Source: Nymphaea colorata (lineage: Eukaryota > Streptophyta > Magnoliopsida > Nymphaeales > Nymphaeaceae). From it: a DNA stretch of 64,000 nt. Every line of letters starts with the position of its first letter. Position 1 is the first letter of the stretch. Positions 38,799-51,208 of this stretch are shown piece after piece. Under the pieces are notes generated by a model that saw nothing but the letters and a program-made list of their open reading frames with translations, was not told the DNA's origin and searched no databases. The DNA lies in contig NC_045143.1 of assembly GCF_008831285.2 (NCBI RefSeq), forward strand, positions 10,797,503 to 10,861,502, read 5' to 3'. Position numbers and translations under genes: made by a program.

Positions 38799-41700
38799 TC
38801 AAAATTTATAGTTCTCCTTCAAGTAGCATACAATCTCTTGCTGCCATTCAAAAGGAACACAAGTCAGCCCTCTGAAAAGGATAAGCTAATCTACGCTGCT
38901 GAGAGACTGCAGATTCACACATTTAGCAATAGAAATGAGATGCAACTTACAATCAAGCACAATAGAATGCATCCTGTGGCTCCAGGGAACAAAGCGTACC
39001 ATAGTTGCAGATTATGATACTTTGCCCCATCGATGAACATTAGAGGCAGACTAGCAGCTGCAATTCAACAATCTAAAGTTAGAACTTAGAACATATTTGA
39101 CCAAGAACAAACTATCAACATGCCGATACAGATATTGACATGCAATCCGGCATATACATGCAGTAATTTTTGGGATTTTAAAGTTACTACTATATAAATT
39201 TTGATGGCCTTGCTTCTATTAAGTAGCTGGACTTATAAAATGTGATTTTGTTGGTCATTTTACTGACCTAGATTCTAGGATACTCACAGATACCAGCATA
39301 TTTTTTTGAATTATTATGCTTCTGCAGCAAGACTTCAATTGCCATTCAATTGTATTTTCTTTTACTTGACCTTATCAAAACCATTTAAGGACTTGTTCAA
39401 GCGGCTTTACTTGCCGAAAGTCCAAGAATGCATGCCTACCAGTCAATGTTAAAGAATTTTCTTCTTTTGACAATTGGATATGTAAATGTAATTAGAGATG
39501 AGAGTTCGAACGACCCCAATTTTTTTGGTGATCCCAAGATTGCAGGTCACCTAGAAGCCCACGTACATGTGCCTACCAATCAAGAAGATGGTATTATATA
39601 AAAAAGGAGATCAGATCATAATTCATAAACGGATAGATGTCTCAATGATCGGATCTGGATCGGCTGAATGCATAAAAATCAGATCTGAATTGTAGTCACA
39701 TGCAACTATAAAGGCTACAAATCCGATGACCCATGCCCCGATCCTTTTGTTACGTTAAAAACCATAGGGCCGTTTTAAAAGATGGTGGTAGTTTGTCTTG
39801 GCGATAATTTGCCCAAAAAAGAAGATTTGACACCGGCGGACGAAGCTTGAAAGTAAATCTTCCCTTTCCCGTGCTTTTGGCGTGTGAAAAATCTAAGGAA
39901 CTTTTCTTTTAGAACCTTGAGAGTTCAATTGGAAATGCCAATGGATCCAATATAGCACAATATTAAGCTAATAAACTTTGAATCGGTTTAATTTAAATAT
40001 GAAACTTAAGAACCGCAACCGAAATTATAAAGTCAATGCTGCATAGTAACCCGAATGGAAAAATTTTAAAATTTGTTGCTAAAAAATCACAAACTAAATT
40101 TAATGATGGCTTTAGCCACAAATTTTAAAATTTCTGTAATCCAACAACATTCCACACGGCACACGGCAGCATATATATATATATATATATATAAGAAAAT
40201 TGCGGGTCCCATCCACTTACATGTGTTGCAAAAGTACTGATCCCAATCCAGCCAGTTGCGAGTTTGTTCATTTTTACGTTAATATTTTTAAAATTAGTAC
40301 TTTTCCAGCCAAAATTTATGACTTCAAAAGTCTTTTTGTTTGTTTTTTTTTATTAATAAAAAGTATATAAAAGAATGAGCTAAAATTATGTCTTTGATGC
40401 TTTGAATTCTCACACATGCTTGACACAGAGGAGGCTAACATGCGCCTGGCTTCTCCTCAATTTTTTAAAAATTATATATATATATATTAAAAATTTTCAT
40501 GTATCTTATATAAAATTTTTGAAAAATAATATTTCAACCCTTGTTAAAATTTTGAAACCATTATTTCTCATGAAATTTTTTTTATTATGCCCCTCCAAAC
40601 CGCCAGAAAAAACTATGTCCTGAAATAAAGTATCTTACAAAGCATAAAAAAATTATGTCATCAAGAACGTGTTTGATTCCCAAAACATATTCCTCCTTGC
40701 TCTTTGGACTACGTCCTCTGTTTCATAGGAGAAAACATTCTTCTTTCAAATGCACAATTTTTTCTCGTCACCAACAGATTTTCTTATCCATGGGATTTAC
40801 TTTGTGCTGACTGCTGAGTGTAGGCACATCGGGTTATACAGATGAGCTAAGTTTCTTAGAATTGGTTTCTCTCTCTTGTTGGAAAATAGGAAAAGTTCTC
40901 CATTTGCATCAATAATATGCTTCCAACAAATATGTGGCAACTTCGGCTTCGACTTTCTTTTATGTATAATGAATAACAAATACACATAAACATAATATGC
41001 ATATATATAAGAAGAGAAATGAAAAGAAGATTCAATTTCATATACTGCAATCTGACATACTTACAGAGAGAGGAGAGAAATTGAGAAAGAGAGAGAGTAC
41101 CGGGAGGGTGGGTGTAGCCAGTATAGATCATGAAAGCAATGGACGCAGCAAGAGCAGTGCTCCTTGCCACCCAACCTGCACCAAATATGACGAACGCAAG
41201 CACCCCGATGGCTGCACAGCATATCTGAGACACGAACATGTTGTACTTCTGCACCAACAACGAAGAAAGGACACAGAGGAGAGGAAGAGCTCTGTAAGCA
41301 AACTTGTTGCAGAGAAAATGGAAGGAGAGAGAAAGAAAGAGAGAGAGACCTTAGCTGCAGGAGCGGTGGGAGTGGCCAACAAGACCATGCAAACTGCACC
41401 AAAGGGTGGAGTCGTCAACGCCAGTCCCTTCACAGCTATCATCTGATCCACTCTCCCCATTATCGCCATGGCTGCAAATGCCCCTGCAAACCTCTCAATT
41501 TGCACCTTCCTTCCCGTCAGTTATCTATTCAATCGTCTAATGAAAAAACAAAAAAAAAAGGCAAAATCTCTACCGGAGAAGCAAACGGAACACCAACTAC
41601 ACCAATTAAGAATCCAAGATCATGGAACAAGAAAAAAAATCTAATGCCAATTTCACTTTTCATCAATAACTGCTGCTAAATTCTCTGGTGGGGAAAAAGG

Positions 41701-42078
41701 ATACGACCCAATTTCGAGACGCTGAAAGCCTTTTCATAAGCGTCTACGAATTAATGGCCGCTTGATCTGAAAAGCAAACTAATTCTAGCCCGCAGGGAAG
41801 GTGGAATCTGGAGAATGGACAAACTCACCTGCCGACGGCCATACGATATCGCTGAGGCAGGGGCGAGTTCTGCTCAGGTTGAGATTCCAAGATTCATTGC
41901 TCGCAGATACTGCATTCTTTACAGACAGAGATCGCCTGACCCTTGTCGGAAGACCCCAACTCTTCTTGGCAGCTTCTAATCCATGGAACAGGAGGGAGTT
42001 TAGCTCCAAGGGGGGCACTTGAGATGATGATCTGCGATGATTTAAAAGAAAGGGAGAGTGGAGAAGCGAATCTGCCAT
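38799..42078 (-). CDS. HPP-family plastid membrane protein (nitrite-transporter type), five exons, 226 residues
   Basis: Plant HPP proteins of this type are inner-envelope plastid proteins, some shown to carry nitrite from cytosol to stroma. Exons in translation order are 42078-41829, 41483-41350, 41248-41101, 39057-38951 and 38840-38799; phases 1, 0, 1, 0 close exactly. Residues 1-80 form a Ser/Arg-rich transit peptide (MADSLLHSPFLLNHRR...). The membrane core follows: ALTTPPFGAVCMVLLATPTA, an AIGVLAFVIFGAGWVA segment, the name-giving THPP at 174-177 and FIDGAKYHNLQLWYALFPGA with GCILLCLI. It ends QEIVCYLKENYKF, as in the plant family. Intron 4 is 2 kb and carries a MITE. Family membership is firm; nitrite as substrate is inferred from homologues. 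Confidence 0.93.
40172..40193. repeat. (AT)n microsatellite
   Basis: Eleven AT units lie within intron 4 of the HPP gene. Confidence 0.85.
40428..40605 (-). mobile_element. CAGNGGNGGAGCC-family MITE inside an HPP intron
   Basis: The order GAGGAGGCTAACATGCGCC, ATTAAAAATTTTCATGTATC, TTATATAAAATTTTTGAAAA, TATTTCAACCC and TTCTCATGAAATTTTTTTTATTATGCCCCTCC is the reverse of the copy at 8907. The termini are decayed. It sits in intron 4 on the same strand as the HPP gene. Confidence 0.55.
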
Positions 42079-45000
42079 CCGCCCTCCCCTTCACTGCTAC
42101 TTCGATTCAAATGGCTGAAGTCCTCCCTGAAAGCAAGGAGAGACAGATTCCAGGACGATGGCCTTTTGCATTGGGGTGGATCTTTTTGGATGGGCTTTGA
42201 GGGGGAACAAAGGGCAACCTGGCCTTTTGGGTGGCCGCAAAATACATCGATGGGAGCGTGTGGCTCCTCGTGAGCCTCAATGGACTTTACTTTCCCGCAA
42301 CATGGTCCAGCTTTTTACGGAAAAGTTCAAATAATTTTGATGTCCACACAAAAATTTTGTTGGTTCTTCTCTTTCTCTTGTTTAAATGTAAAATTGTGGC
42401 CGTATATGCCCGTGCTTATTTGGGAACACAACTTTGTTTGTCCGTCGGCTGTCGTCAGCCTTTTCCGAAAAGTCTACATCATTTTAAACAAACAAAATTA
42501 TACGTTAAAACAGTCGAAATCTAAGGAGCGTAGCACAGCGGCCGCCGGTCAGGTTGGCAGGCTGATAAAAATTCGGAGAAATCAACCAATGGACACTAAT
42601 CTTCTATACTGCAAACGATATATTCTAGTTGACAAGTTTATTACTTAGTCTCGAAACAGCCTTAATCTTTGGCAGTGGGAAGAAAGGGGGCGGTTTCTAC
42701 CTCTCGTCGAATCATCATGATTTTATGTGTTAGAGCAACACGATTGACTTATCGCCTACATGTGTGTGTATAAATGCTTAAACAAGTTTTTATCAAGATA
42801 ATGGTAAATTTTTTGTTACAATCCAATACTGTATTCAATAGTTGCCACAAAATTAAAGCAGCAGCAATTTTGACTAGTAGGTCACATTTGATGTTCTTGG
42901 GTACTCAATCCTTTGAGGGATAAAAGAGGGAATTCACATGGTATATCATTAAATAGCACACTTTGTCATTGAGAATTCATGACATGATCAAGTTGGAAGT
43001 TTTTCCTCCATAAGAACCAAAGAAAACATGATGTCATTTGGAACTGAGTACGTTTCATAGCTTTAATATAATTCAACTTGCAAATTAGTAATTCGCCAAT
43101 CAATTATTTATCGGAAGGAATGAGTGAAAATTGAACAGATATTGACCAAAAGAAAAGACAGGTTTTCTCTGCTTCATACTGCAGGTCCATATTATATATT
43201 CCTCTTCTTTAAACATTGATAGGTTGCGGTTAGAAAGACCCTTGGACTATGCCAAGAGGCGTGTCCTACCTTTCAACGCTTAACATCTTTCAATTTGAAG
43301 ATCTCTAAGCGAGCCCCTGACCTCTGTTGGCATGACCTAGGAACAACTTATCGCAGGATATGAAGCCATTCTCAAGGAGAACCTGCCAAAACCATGAACC
43401 AATTTCATGACAAATCAATCAGCAATGAAGTGTACAGTTGGATCTTGCAAGCTAACGATATCAACTGGCTGTCAGATATCCAAGTAAACCTTTTTTGATA
43501 ACTAAATATCTGGATCAGCAATTCGTTGATAAATTGTTAAGAAATATTAAAAGCCCCATCTGTTTCTGCTCTGGATGGTAATGGCCTAACCTTTCAGCTT
43601 ACTGACTAAGGCCTGCAATAATATTGGCAAACTGGTAGCTGGGATAGGACTTGGTGCATTTGGCTGAGACTTGGTCAGACTACCTTGACAATGGCTGTCT
43701 GGAAAGTGGTAGTTGAGATTGGGAAGGGAAGTTGAAGCGAAGGTTTGGTGTTTAGGAATATGCAAAACAGAGAAAGTGGTAGCTGGAATTGGGATGGAAA
43801 GTGGCAGTTAGGGTATGGGGTTCAGATGTTTGCAGATCAGAGCAGGCCTCATTGAAGATGGGAGCGAGGTACAAGACCATTTGCTTGCATTAGGTCAGTT
43901 TTTCTGTCGTGCAAGAAGAGCATCTGTTTCAGAATGAGACCTTCTCACCTTTATATTTGCACTCTACCATGGATCCTCCGAGTGTTTTGGCCAATGACAG
44001 GTAATGCTTTCTATCAGTGTTATAAATGAGAGAACATCCTTCTGAAACCGTGGGGGGTAACAAAGGAGTCAACTTCAGTTGCATTACCCAATTATTGAGT
44101 TAAATTTCCTTGACTTGTTTCTTTGTAGGTGACAACTACAGAGAAACCAAATGATGGTTGCACAAATTTGAGTGCATTAATGAATCAAATACATAACAGA
44201 AGCCATATCCATAAAATTTAGGTATCCAAACACTAACAAGATCATAGTCAGGTGAAGCTAATGCAATAGAACGACCTCGTACTCATATTTCCACCGTAGC
44301 TAATAGAGGAAAGAACATGAAATGTTTCAGTGTTTGGAAAGAGACCGAAACAGAAAGCAGAATTGGAAAGACTTTTTCCATGTGATCTATACCGTTACTT
44401 TGGTGCCATGATGTCAGACCAGTCACTGGTGAGGAAAGCCATGGGTTCTCACAGATTAACCGTACATGCACAGGACTATTAGCTGCTAATTGTTAGACAT
44501 GACATTATAGCTTACCCTGAATTCAAGGGTTAACTCGATGCTACAAACGCACTCTCAAAAAATTTACGTCCACATAAGACTTAGCACTTGTTCTCAGAGC
44601 ACATCCAACCGTTAGGATATACACTTAATAGAACTTTCATAAGCTGGAACATGTTCTAAGAGGACAAAAGCAAAAATATGAATTTGGCTTACCAAAGAAA
44701 TAAGACATGATTCCAGTCAGTTGAGTAGGGGAAACCTGTATCTATTAGCAGAATAACTAGAATAGTCAATCTACAGATGCAGTTTCTCCTTTCCTCAGCT
44801 GACGGCCTGGCAATGAATCTACTTATAAGGACCCTCCAGCACGTTCAAAGCGGAGCAACGTCACGTCACTCTGCCGATAGGCAATGAAGGGTGACGTTGA
44901 CCCTTCGCCAGAATGGCATTCTGTTGTACAGCCTTATAATAGTCAACTGGCTTGATCCGACCAAGGAAGGCATGGGAGCGAAATAGGGAATCACCTCATT

Positions 45001-47243
45001 CATCTCGGTTTGACCATCCAGGAAATTATTTGGAAGTACATAATTTGTCAGATACATAGATGACAATTCAAAAGTACATGATATTTTTATGGTATAGTGA
45101 AAGAGGGTCACATATTGAAATATTGGAAACCTAAAGATATACAGCAGAGCTGCTGATTTTAACAAATAACCAAGCATGGTTATCATGATATCTTCAGTCT
45201 TTTCTTTTATCATGATTTCTTTCGTCTATGGACCTCAAATGTGGCCAAGAATTCTGGAATTTTGTTTCCAGGACAAAAAGAAGAGAGAATTCAGTTTTAA
45301 ACAGTTTTAGGAGCATCCCACTTTTATAATCATCTATATATTTGCATATTTTCTGTCGAAAACATATAGCCTTGCTTCAGGAAAAAGGAAAAAGTATTCA
45401 ATGTTCATAAACTGTTTCTCTAAAGTTTTATATCAAATTTAAACTACTGAATAAACTCATAGGACACAACTGATTAAACAAGTCTCACATCCCTGACTTT
45501 TGCTAGAGAGTATCCCATAGATGAGTGTACCAAACACACAGGTCTGCATATGTTAAACATGCATACACATATTTAACTAATGGAATACTTCCAGAAGAAA
45601 GCAAACTTCAACCAACCTCATGAATGAAGTGTGAAAAGAAAAAGAAACAGCACAGAAATTTTACAATCTGATGTCCCCACAATGAGCATATGTATGAATA
45701 CCCGCAGGTGTATCTCAGACTGGAAAAGAAAAAATGAAGTTGCCAAGCTAGAAAACATAAATTAAAACAAAAATTAAAATTAAAGAGGACGAATAAGGCC
45801 AAAGCAGGTTTTTTAATGGACAACCATGCAGAGTTCATATGCAAAAAACCTTTTGAATTAAAAGTATGATAAAATTTTTACAATCTGAAATTAGATTTTT
45901 AGCCTTTAGGATGGTTAAACATGAAGAAAATGCACATGTTTTGGATATAATTAGTGAGGCCATGAACTCAAAAATCAAAATATTTGGGAAATTACCAGTT
46001 AAAACATGAACTGGAAAAAATAAAATCATCAACAAAGCAGTTGACCTGAAAAACGAAACACTAAAGCACCATAAAGAAAGAATCTCAGCAATATGATAAA
46101 GAAATAATTGCAAGAAGAAAAGTATAAGAACAACTTGTGGTGCCCTATTAATTTTGTGAATGATCTGCTAATCCTGAAATACATGAAGTAGAGCATCAAA
46201 AATAACATCCACTAATGAGTCCTATATTATATGGCAGGTATGCAGCATTTTCTATAAACTTGACAGTATAAATGAGTGTGTGTGTGTATAGAAGACCCAA
46301 AAACTACCAAATATTATTTTTGAAACGTGGACTGCACCCATACACATGTCCAACCCCATAAACATGGGTGCAGTGCCCTTCCAGGCAAGTCCATGTGACA
46401 CAGGTTGAGCCTCTTGAACTACAATCTGCACTGGTAGCATTCCATGATACTTACTGTTATACTTGGTGGAACACAATAGGAATATTATGCTCGGTGCTTT
46501 TTAATTCTTCAGTGTGACAGTTTTCCTTGAGATATGTGTTGGAACATGGCAAATAAGCTGGACCATGAATTGGCAAGAAGTAAATGCAATTTGACACTTC
46601 TAAAGATGTAATGCAAATAAAAAGATGAAACAAGTAATGGTTGCTGGATGCAGAAAAGATGAACCGACATAAACACACAATTTTTTGAAGATATGCAATT
46701 CAATGTGAAGTTGTGAACCATTCTCTACAATAGCACAACACAAACACTGCAATTTTCTGTTTCACACACTATATCGAGGGCCAAGGAAATTTTTTACAAG
46801 TAGTGATAATATGCCATAATCTTCAAGTACAGAGATTTCAGGCAATCTGCTTATGATCAACCTATATAGCTTTCTCATTTACAAGCACAATGAAGACTTC
46901 ATACTTCATAGTATCAACTACAGAAAGATAAGTGTGACAACATTTTTTGCTCAATGTTTATATTATATTTATCTGGAAGAGTACATTGAGAGTCCTTGTG
47001 TTTCATAATTTCAGGTACTTGGTGCACAAGCCAAGTAAGTAGCTTGTAACAGAACCAAATTATCAACAAGTTCAATAATCAACTTGGTCTCATAATTAAA
47101 AATCTTTCAGAACACTACATTCATCATCTAACGCTCTAAGAAAGTTGTAAAGCATGTGATGCAACGGCTACTTTTATCTGATGATTTAGCAATGGATGAC
47201 AGGTAAATTTACTTAAATTTTTGCACATGTTCAGAGTCCAGTT
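42079..47243. other. 5.2 kb between HPP and the multi-drug export family gene
   Basis: Apart from the candidate exon at 44861-44994, I see no supported gene. 43.6-43.83 kb has an old, roughly 70-bp direct duplication (AAAGTGGTAG..GG.ATTGGGA). A GT tract lies at about 46274. The region near 46320-46400 has GGTTGGACATGTGTATGGG on the minus strand, a dispersed-repeat-like phrase. Confidence 0.5.
44861..44994 (-). CDS. Candidate terminal exon of an unidentified gene
   Basis: On the minus strand, after a possible acceptor GAATGAG, 43 codons run to TGA. The peptide DSLFRSHAFLGRIKPVDYYK continues AVQQNAILAKGQRHPSLPIG and ends RVT. Its balanced composition looks like a real protein C-terminus rather than noncoding AT-rich DNA. 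I do not recognise the family and found no in-phase upstream exon between 45 and 47 kb. The acceptor lacks a strong pyrimidine tract. It could be the last exon of a gene I failed to assemble, or a remnant. Confidence 0.35.
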
Positions 47244-48581
47244 CTATCTGGAGTGCAATGTCTTCTTAATCATCCGGAGGAATCTCCACATTGCAGTAGA
47301 CACAAAGAATAAGCCTAATCCTGTTGCAACCGCATACTTGAGACCAAGGTTGACAAGCAAGTTCACCAAAAGGCCAGCCAAAACCACCCCGATGAAATTA
47401 GCGGTAACAGCAGGCCAAAAAGGCATATCCAGTATCGATGCTATTATAGCTCCGGTCCATGCACCAGTTCCAGGAAAAGGCACTGCAACAAACAGCATTA
47501 AGCCAAGCCACTGAAACTCTTCCACCGGACCTGCTTTCTCTCTAGCCCTCTTGAATATACGGTCAAGCAACAAAGAAGCACTGGTATTCCGTTGTGCAAG
47601 AAAAGAAGCAAATCTCTTCAAATAGATAACAATGATAGGTACAGGAACCATGTTTCTGCAAGATTTTAAAATACACGTATTCATTAAAATTTAAATGAAA
47701 AAATTCACTACCATAAGACAAACTAAAGAACAACAAAGAGTGACAAAAGGAATATTGTAGAATAGTTAAAGCAGGATCACATTATTAAAAGCATATCAAA
47801 TTCAACTACCACCGATACCCAGATTACAATGTTCAAGCTACACCCTCACCTATAAGGCCACAATCACAAAACTTTTTAAAGATAGCAAAATTCCCACGTC
47901 AGAAAATCAAATTTCTCATGAATAAAAGCAACAATTTAGAAGGTTACCCAAGAACAGATAAGACAGTAAGTTGCAGAGGCTTCATTTCCATCCAGTATCC
48001 AACTGGTATTGCGCCACGGAGCTCTATAACCGGCAACGTAGATAAAGCAAAAACGATGGCTTCATCCGCCCATCCTGAGCCACGCAGAAAGCTTGCGATC
48101 TTGAGGCCAAAACCAGAAGCTCTAATGGAGTCAGCGGCAGCATAAGCCGCTCCACTTGATACCAAAAGCCAGAGGGGCGCACATAATATCAACGGCACAA
48201 AAACCTTGACTAGTTTTCTCCTGCGGCTGCTTTGATCAGCCTCCTTACTGGCTGGCGAGGAAGAAGAGGGAAAATTCTCATGACCAGCCTAAAGTACAGA
48301 TACCCCAATTCGGAAAACCCAAATGAAACAGTAAGAAATATGCAATTTGCACAAATTGGTAGAAGGTAATAAGGTACAAGAACAAAATGCAGTCAACATA
48401 AAGAACTGGATACCTTAAAGCATAGAAGATGACGCTTTATGTGTCTGGTATTTACGCGACAATGATGAAAAGAAAGAAGTCTTTGGTGTTGGTGCTTGAA
48501 AGGGCGGAATCTTGGGGAAGATGAGATCGGGAAAGAATCAGAGAATCTATGAAAGGACAAAATTGCACCAAGTGTTGCCAT
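47244..48581 (-). CDS. Small multi-drug export family membrane protein, plastid-targeted, three exons, 306 residues
   Basis: The family (Sm_multidrug_ex) consists of small polytopic membrane proteins found in bacteria and plant plastids; the transported substrate is not established. Exons are 48581-48414, 48288-47948 and 47655-47244, joined in phases 0 and 2. Residues 1-56 (MATLGAILSFHRFSDSFPIS...) are Ser/His/Arg-rich and acid-free, as in a transit peptide. A first hydrophobic segment is VFVPLILCAPLWLLVSS, followed by AYAAADSIRASG. Family signatures are STLPVIELRGAIPVGYW before exon 3, NMVPVPIIVIYL, VAVPFPGTGAWTGAIIAS and FIGVVLAGLLVNLLVNLG, then a last hydrophobic segment before WRFLRMIKKTLHSR. 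The start is the first in-frame ATG, just downstream of a GA-rich leader. Confidence 0.92.
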
Positions 48582-48644
48582 TTGATCCAGAGGGGAGAGG
48601 GAGAGAGAGAGAGAGTCTTAAAATGAAGCAGTGTTTGCAGTTTT

Positions 48645-48812
48645 AGCTTTTGGTTGTCATTCGCAGTGTTCACTTTCACTTGTGTTTACCTTCTTTGATT
48701 TAGCATTCGGTTGTCATTCGCAGTGTTCACTTTCACTTGTGTTTACCCTCTTCGATTTAGCTTTCGGTTGTCATTCGCAGTGCTCACTTTCACTTGTGTT
48801 TACCCTCCTTGA
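48645..48812. repeat. Three tandem copies of a 57-bp unit in the promoter region of the gene at 47244-48581
   Basis: GGTTGTCATTCGCAGTG.TC followed by ACTTTCACTTGTGTTTACC and CTTNGATTTAGC starts at 48652, 48709 and 48766. The copies are nearly identical. The array begins 64 bp upstream of the start codon of the minus-strand gene, with only a GA tract between, so it lies in or overlaps its promoter or leader. Confidence 0.93.
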
Positions 48813-50931
48813 CAGGACTAAACCCAGCTCGCCACTAAAACAGAAGAAAATTTTACAGAAATGAGAAAACTCTTAACGATTACGCGTTTTACAAAACTAA
48901 GTTTAGCTCGCCAAATATCAAGTTTAAATTCTTGATTAACAACGTAATTTCACAATGGACTCCATTTGACTGCGAGGGCAGCCGTCGAATTAAATTATAA
49001 AGGTGCCTTTACTTTGAGTTCATCTGCTATTCTCCTTTCTCGTTTTTTTGGCTTCGTCCACTATTCACATAAGTGAGCTAAATTACATTGGGGTGCGTGG
49101 ATTGGCTGCAGTGGACAAGCCAAAGGCAGGTTGAGGGCATTTATTTTGCTTGTTGGGAAGTAGGAAAGTGCGGCATTGAAGTTAGAGACCCGTCATGAAA
49201 AGTTTGGTTGTTTCCGCTTCTTCCATTTACGTCTTTTAATGTGGTTAGGTGGTCATGGTCGATTTCCATTCCAGAAACATGTAATCAGTTAATGTATGAT
49301 CAAGGAAACCAATAAGTTGTGGTACTAAAGCATCTATGTTCAGATATAGAGGTATCGAAGTTGTGAAAGAATGATGAAAGTTATGTATTTGTCGGTATGG
49401 TTATAGGGATGGTAAAATCGAGGTTGATAGCTCGTGCGTATTATCATTTGGTGTCCTATTTTTTATTTAGTTTCTCTCATCTTTTGAGCTTTCTTCGTGG
49501 TCGTTATTGAGTTTCCTATCTGTTTTACTTGTGGTCTCCCTCTGTTTCTGTTGCTGCCAGGGCTTTTGGCAGTTGTGTTGGCCTTTGCCTATGCATGGTT
49601 TCTTGATGCTGGTTGTCCCTATTGTTTGATGTACATAATATTTCTTCTAGTAAAGGTGGGAGACTGTCTTCCAAGCAATTTCCATTGGAGTCTGTAGTAT
49701 CTCCTTTGCATAACCAGTTTCACTTCACAAGATTTATGGCGTCTTGTTGAGAATGGTTATGCAAAGGAGAAGCTTCCGTGCCCAAAGAAAATAATATAGA
49801 AAACCATGTCTTTTTGGTGTTGATGCTACAGGCCATGGCAAAAGCTATAGTTCCAAGAATTGATAGGAGGTGCGGATGATTGAAACATGAATTTCATAGT
49901 GATAAGATCACCCCAACAGACCTTATAGATAGAATTTAAACTTCGATTCATTCTTTTTCAGTGTTTGTTGTTGCCATTTGGAAAGTTTATGATTGAGAAG
50001 GTGTGGAATAAGATTACTGCCTAAGTGATAGGGTTTCAGTTTTCACCCTCCTAACCCAAGTACAACTTCTTAATCTCAAGGTTCACTCTTAAGCATGCAA
50101 TTCTCACTCTAGAATGAAGTAGCAGATGTGTGCATCAGCATGAATGGAGAACCAAGCACAAGAAGATTGGAGTAGGCTTTGGTATGGGCCAAGAGTTGCT
50201 GCAGCAGAGCTAAGAAAAGCCAGGTTTAGAAGCCGTGCGCTTCGCCTAGCTAGGCATTGGACTGGTTCCAACTTCCAAGGCATAGAAGCACCAGGGAATA
50301 TGGTAATGATTGAAGGCCGGATGCAATGCAATCAGGCTGGTCCAACCATAGTTGGCAAAGCCATGACTCTTACTCGGATCGACAGAGCAAAGCCATGACT
50401 CTGACTCTGATCAACAGATGATTGGGTTACTGAATCAACGAGTTGACTCATCGATTCAGAGAAGTATTCAAACAACTATAATGTAAATTCATTTCAATTC
50501 CAGTTTTAGATGGAATTTTATTTTTAAAATTTTAATTCTAGAATCAAAATTCAAAGCGGCCAAACTCCCCTTACCATTTTATTGTTGTGTAGGATCTCTA
50601 ACTTAGGTTGGGTGCTCTAATCCTAGAGTGGTTACTGTCACGTCCCAATGTGTTTTTTCTCTGGACCGTAAAAGACCACGAAACATGTTCTGTGAACCTA
50701 AGGGACGGACACAAGGTGACAAGTGGCCTCTTTTAGGCGTAGTAGAATGAACCACTCACTCTAGCAAAAAAAAAAGAACTTAGGTTGGGTGCTCTAATCT
50801 ACACCATTTCTTTGGTGAGTCTTCTGTACCAGCTTCTTTGGTTTTATATTTTTCTAAAATGCATTTTCTTACTAACCAGTGGTAGACGTATAGTGACTGC
50901 TAGTACTTAGCTTGTTTGCTGCACTCATCTT
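48813..50931. other. Intergenic, no supported gene
   Basis: Single-copy-looking AT-rich DNA. A short motif TAACTTAGGTTGGGTGCTCTAATC is present twice (near 50600 and 50780), flanking a compact GC-richer block (50640-50760) that may be a small repeat element. I found no coding motifs. Confidence 0.45.
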
Positions 50932-51208
50932 TGTTTTTTTTTTTTTTTGTTAGAAATTATGAGAAATGACTTTCTCTCCACCCCCGGTGAAAGACCTGCT
51001 GAGGGATAGGCCCTCATCCATTTTATTAGCAAAAAATGGGATATATACAACAAAAAATCAAATCCTTGTTAGGATTATTACATTACCAAAAAGAAAGTTG
51101 ACTGGGATCCCAGCCAACTTGTCCGGTAAAACATTCTTTATATCCCCTATCACCGGAACACAAAAACAACATACTACAGACTTCCACCGAAGGCTGATGG
51201 TACGCCAA

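Noticed and set aside
41061-41446. Alternative open frames over the HPP exons on both strands
   Set aside because: The HPP model closes in phase over five exons and matches the family; these are shadows.
43600-43860. Old direct duplication around AAAGTGGTAGYTGRRATTGGGA
   Set aside because: Divergence is high and the boundaries are unclear, so I did not list it as a defined repeat.
46252-46476. Minus-strand peptide with LPVQIVVQEAQPVSHGLAWK
   Set aside because: It runs into a dispersed-repeat phrase (GGTTGGACATGTGTATGGG) and has no splice partner; more likely repeat than exon.
48631-48864. Open frame encoding a repeated Gly-Cys-His-Ser-Gln-Cys peptide
   Set aside because: It is a translation of the 57-bp tandem repeat, is antisense to the promoter of a real gene, and the unit length (a multiple of three) alone explains why it stays open.
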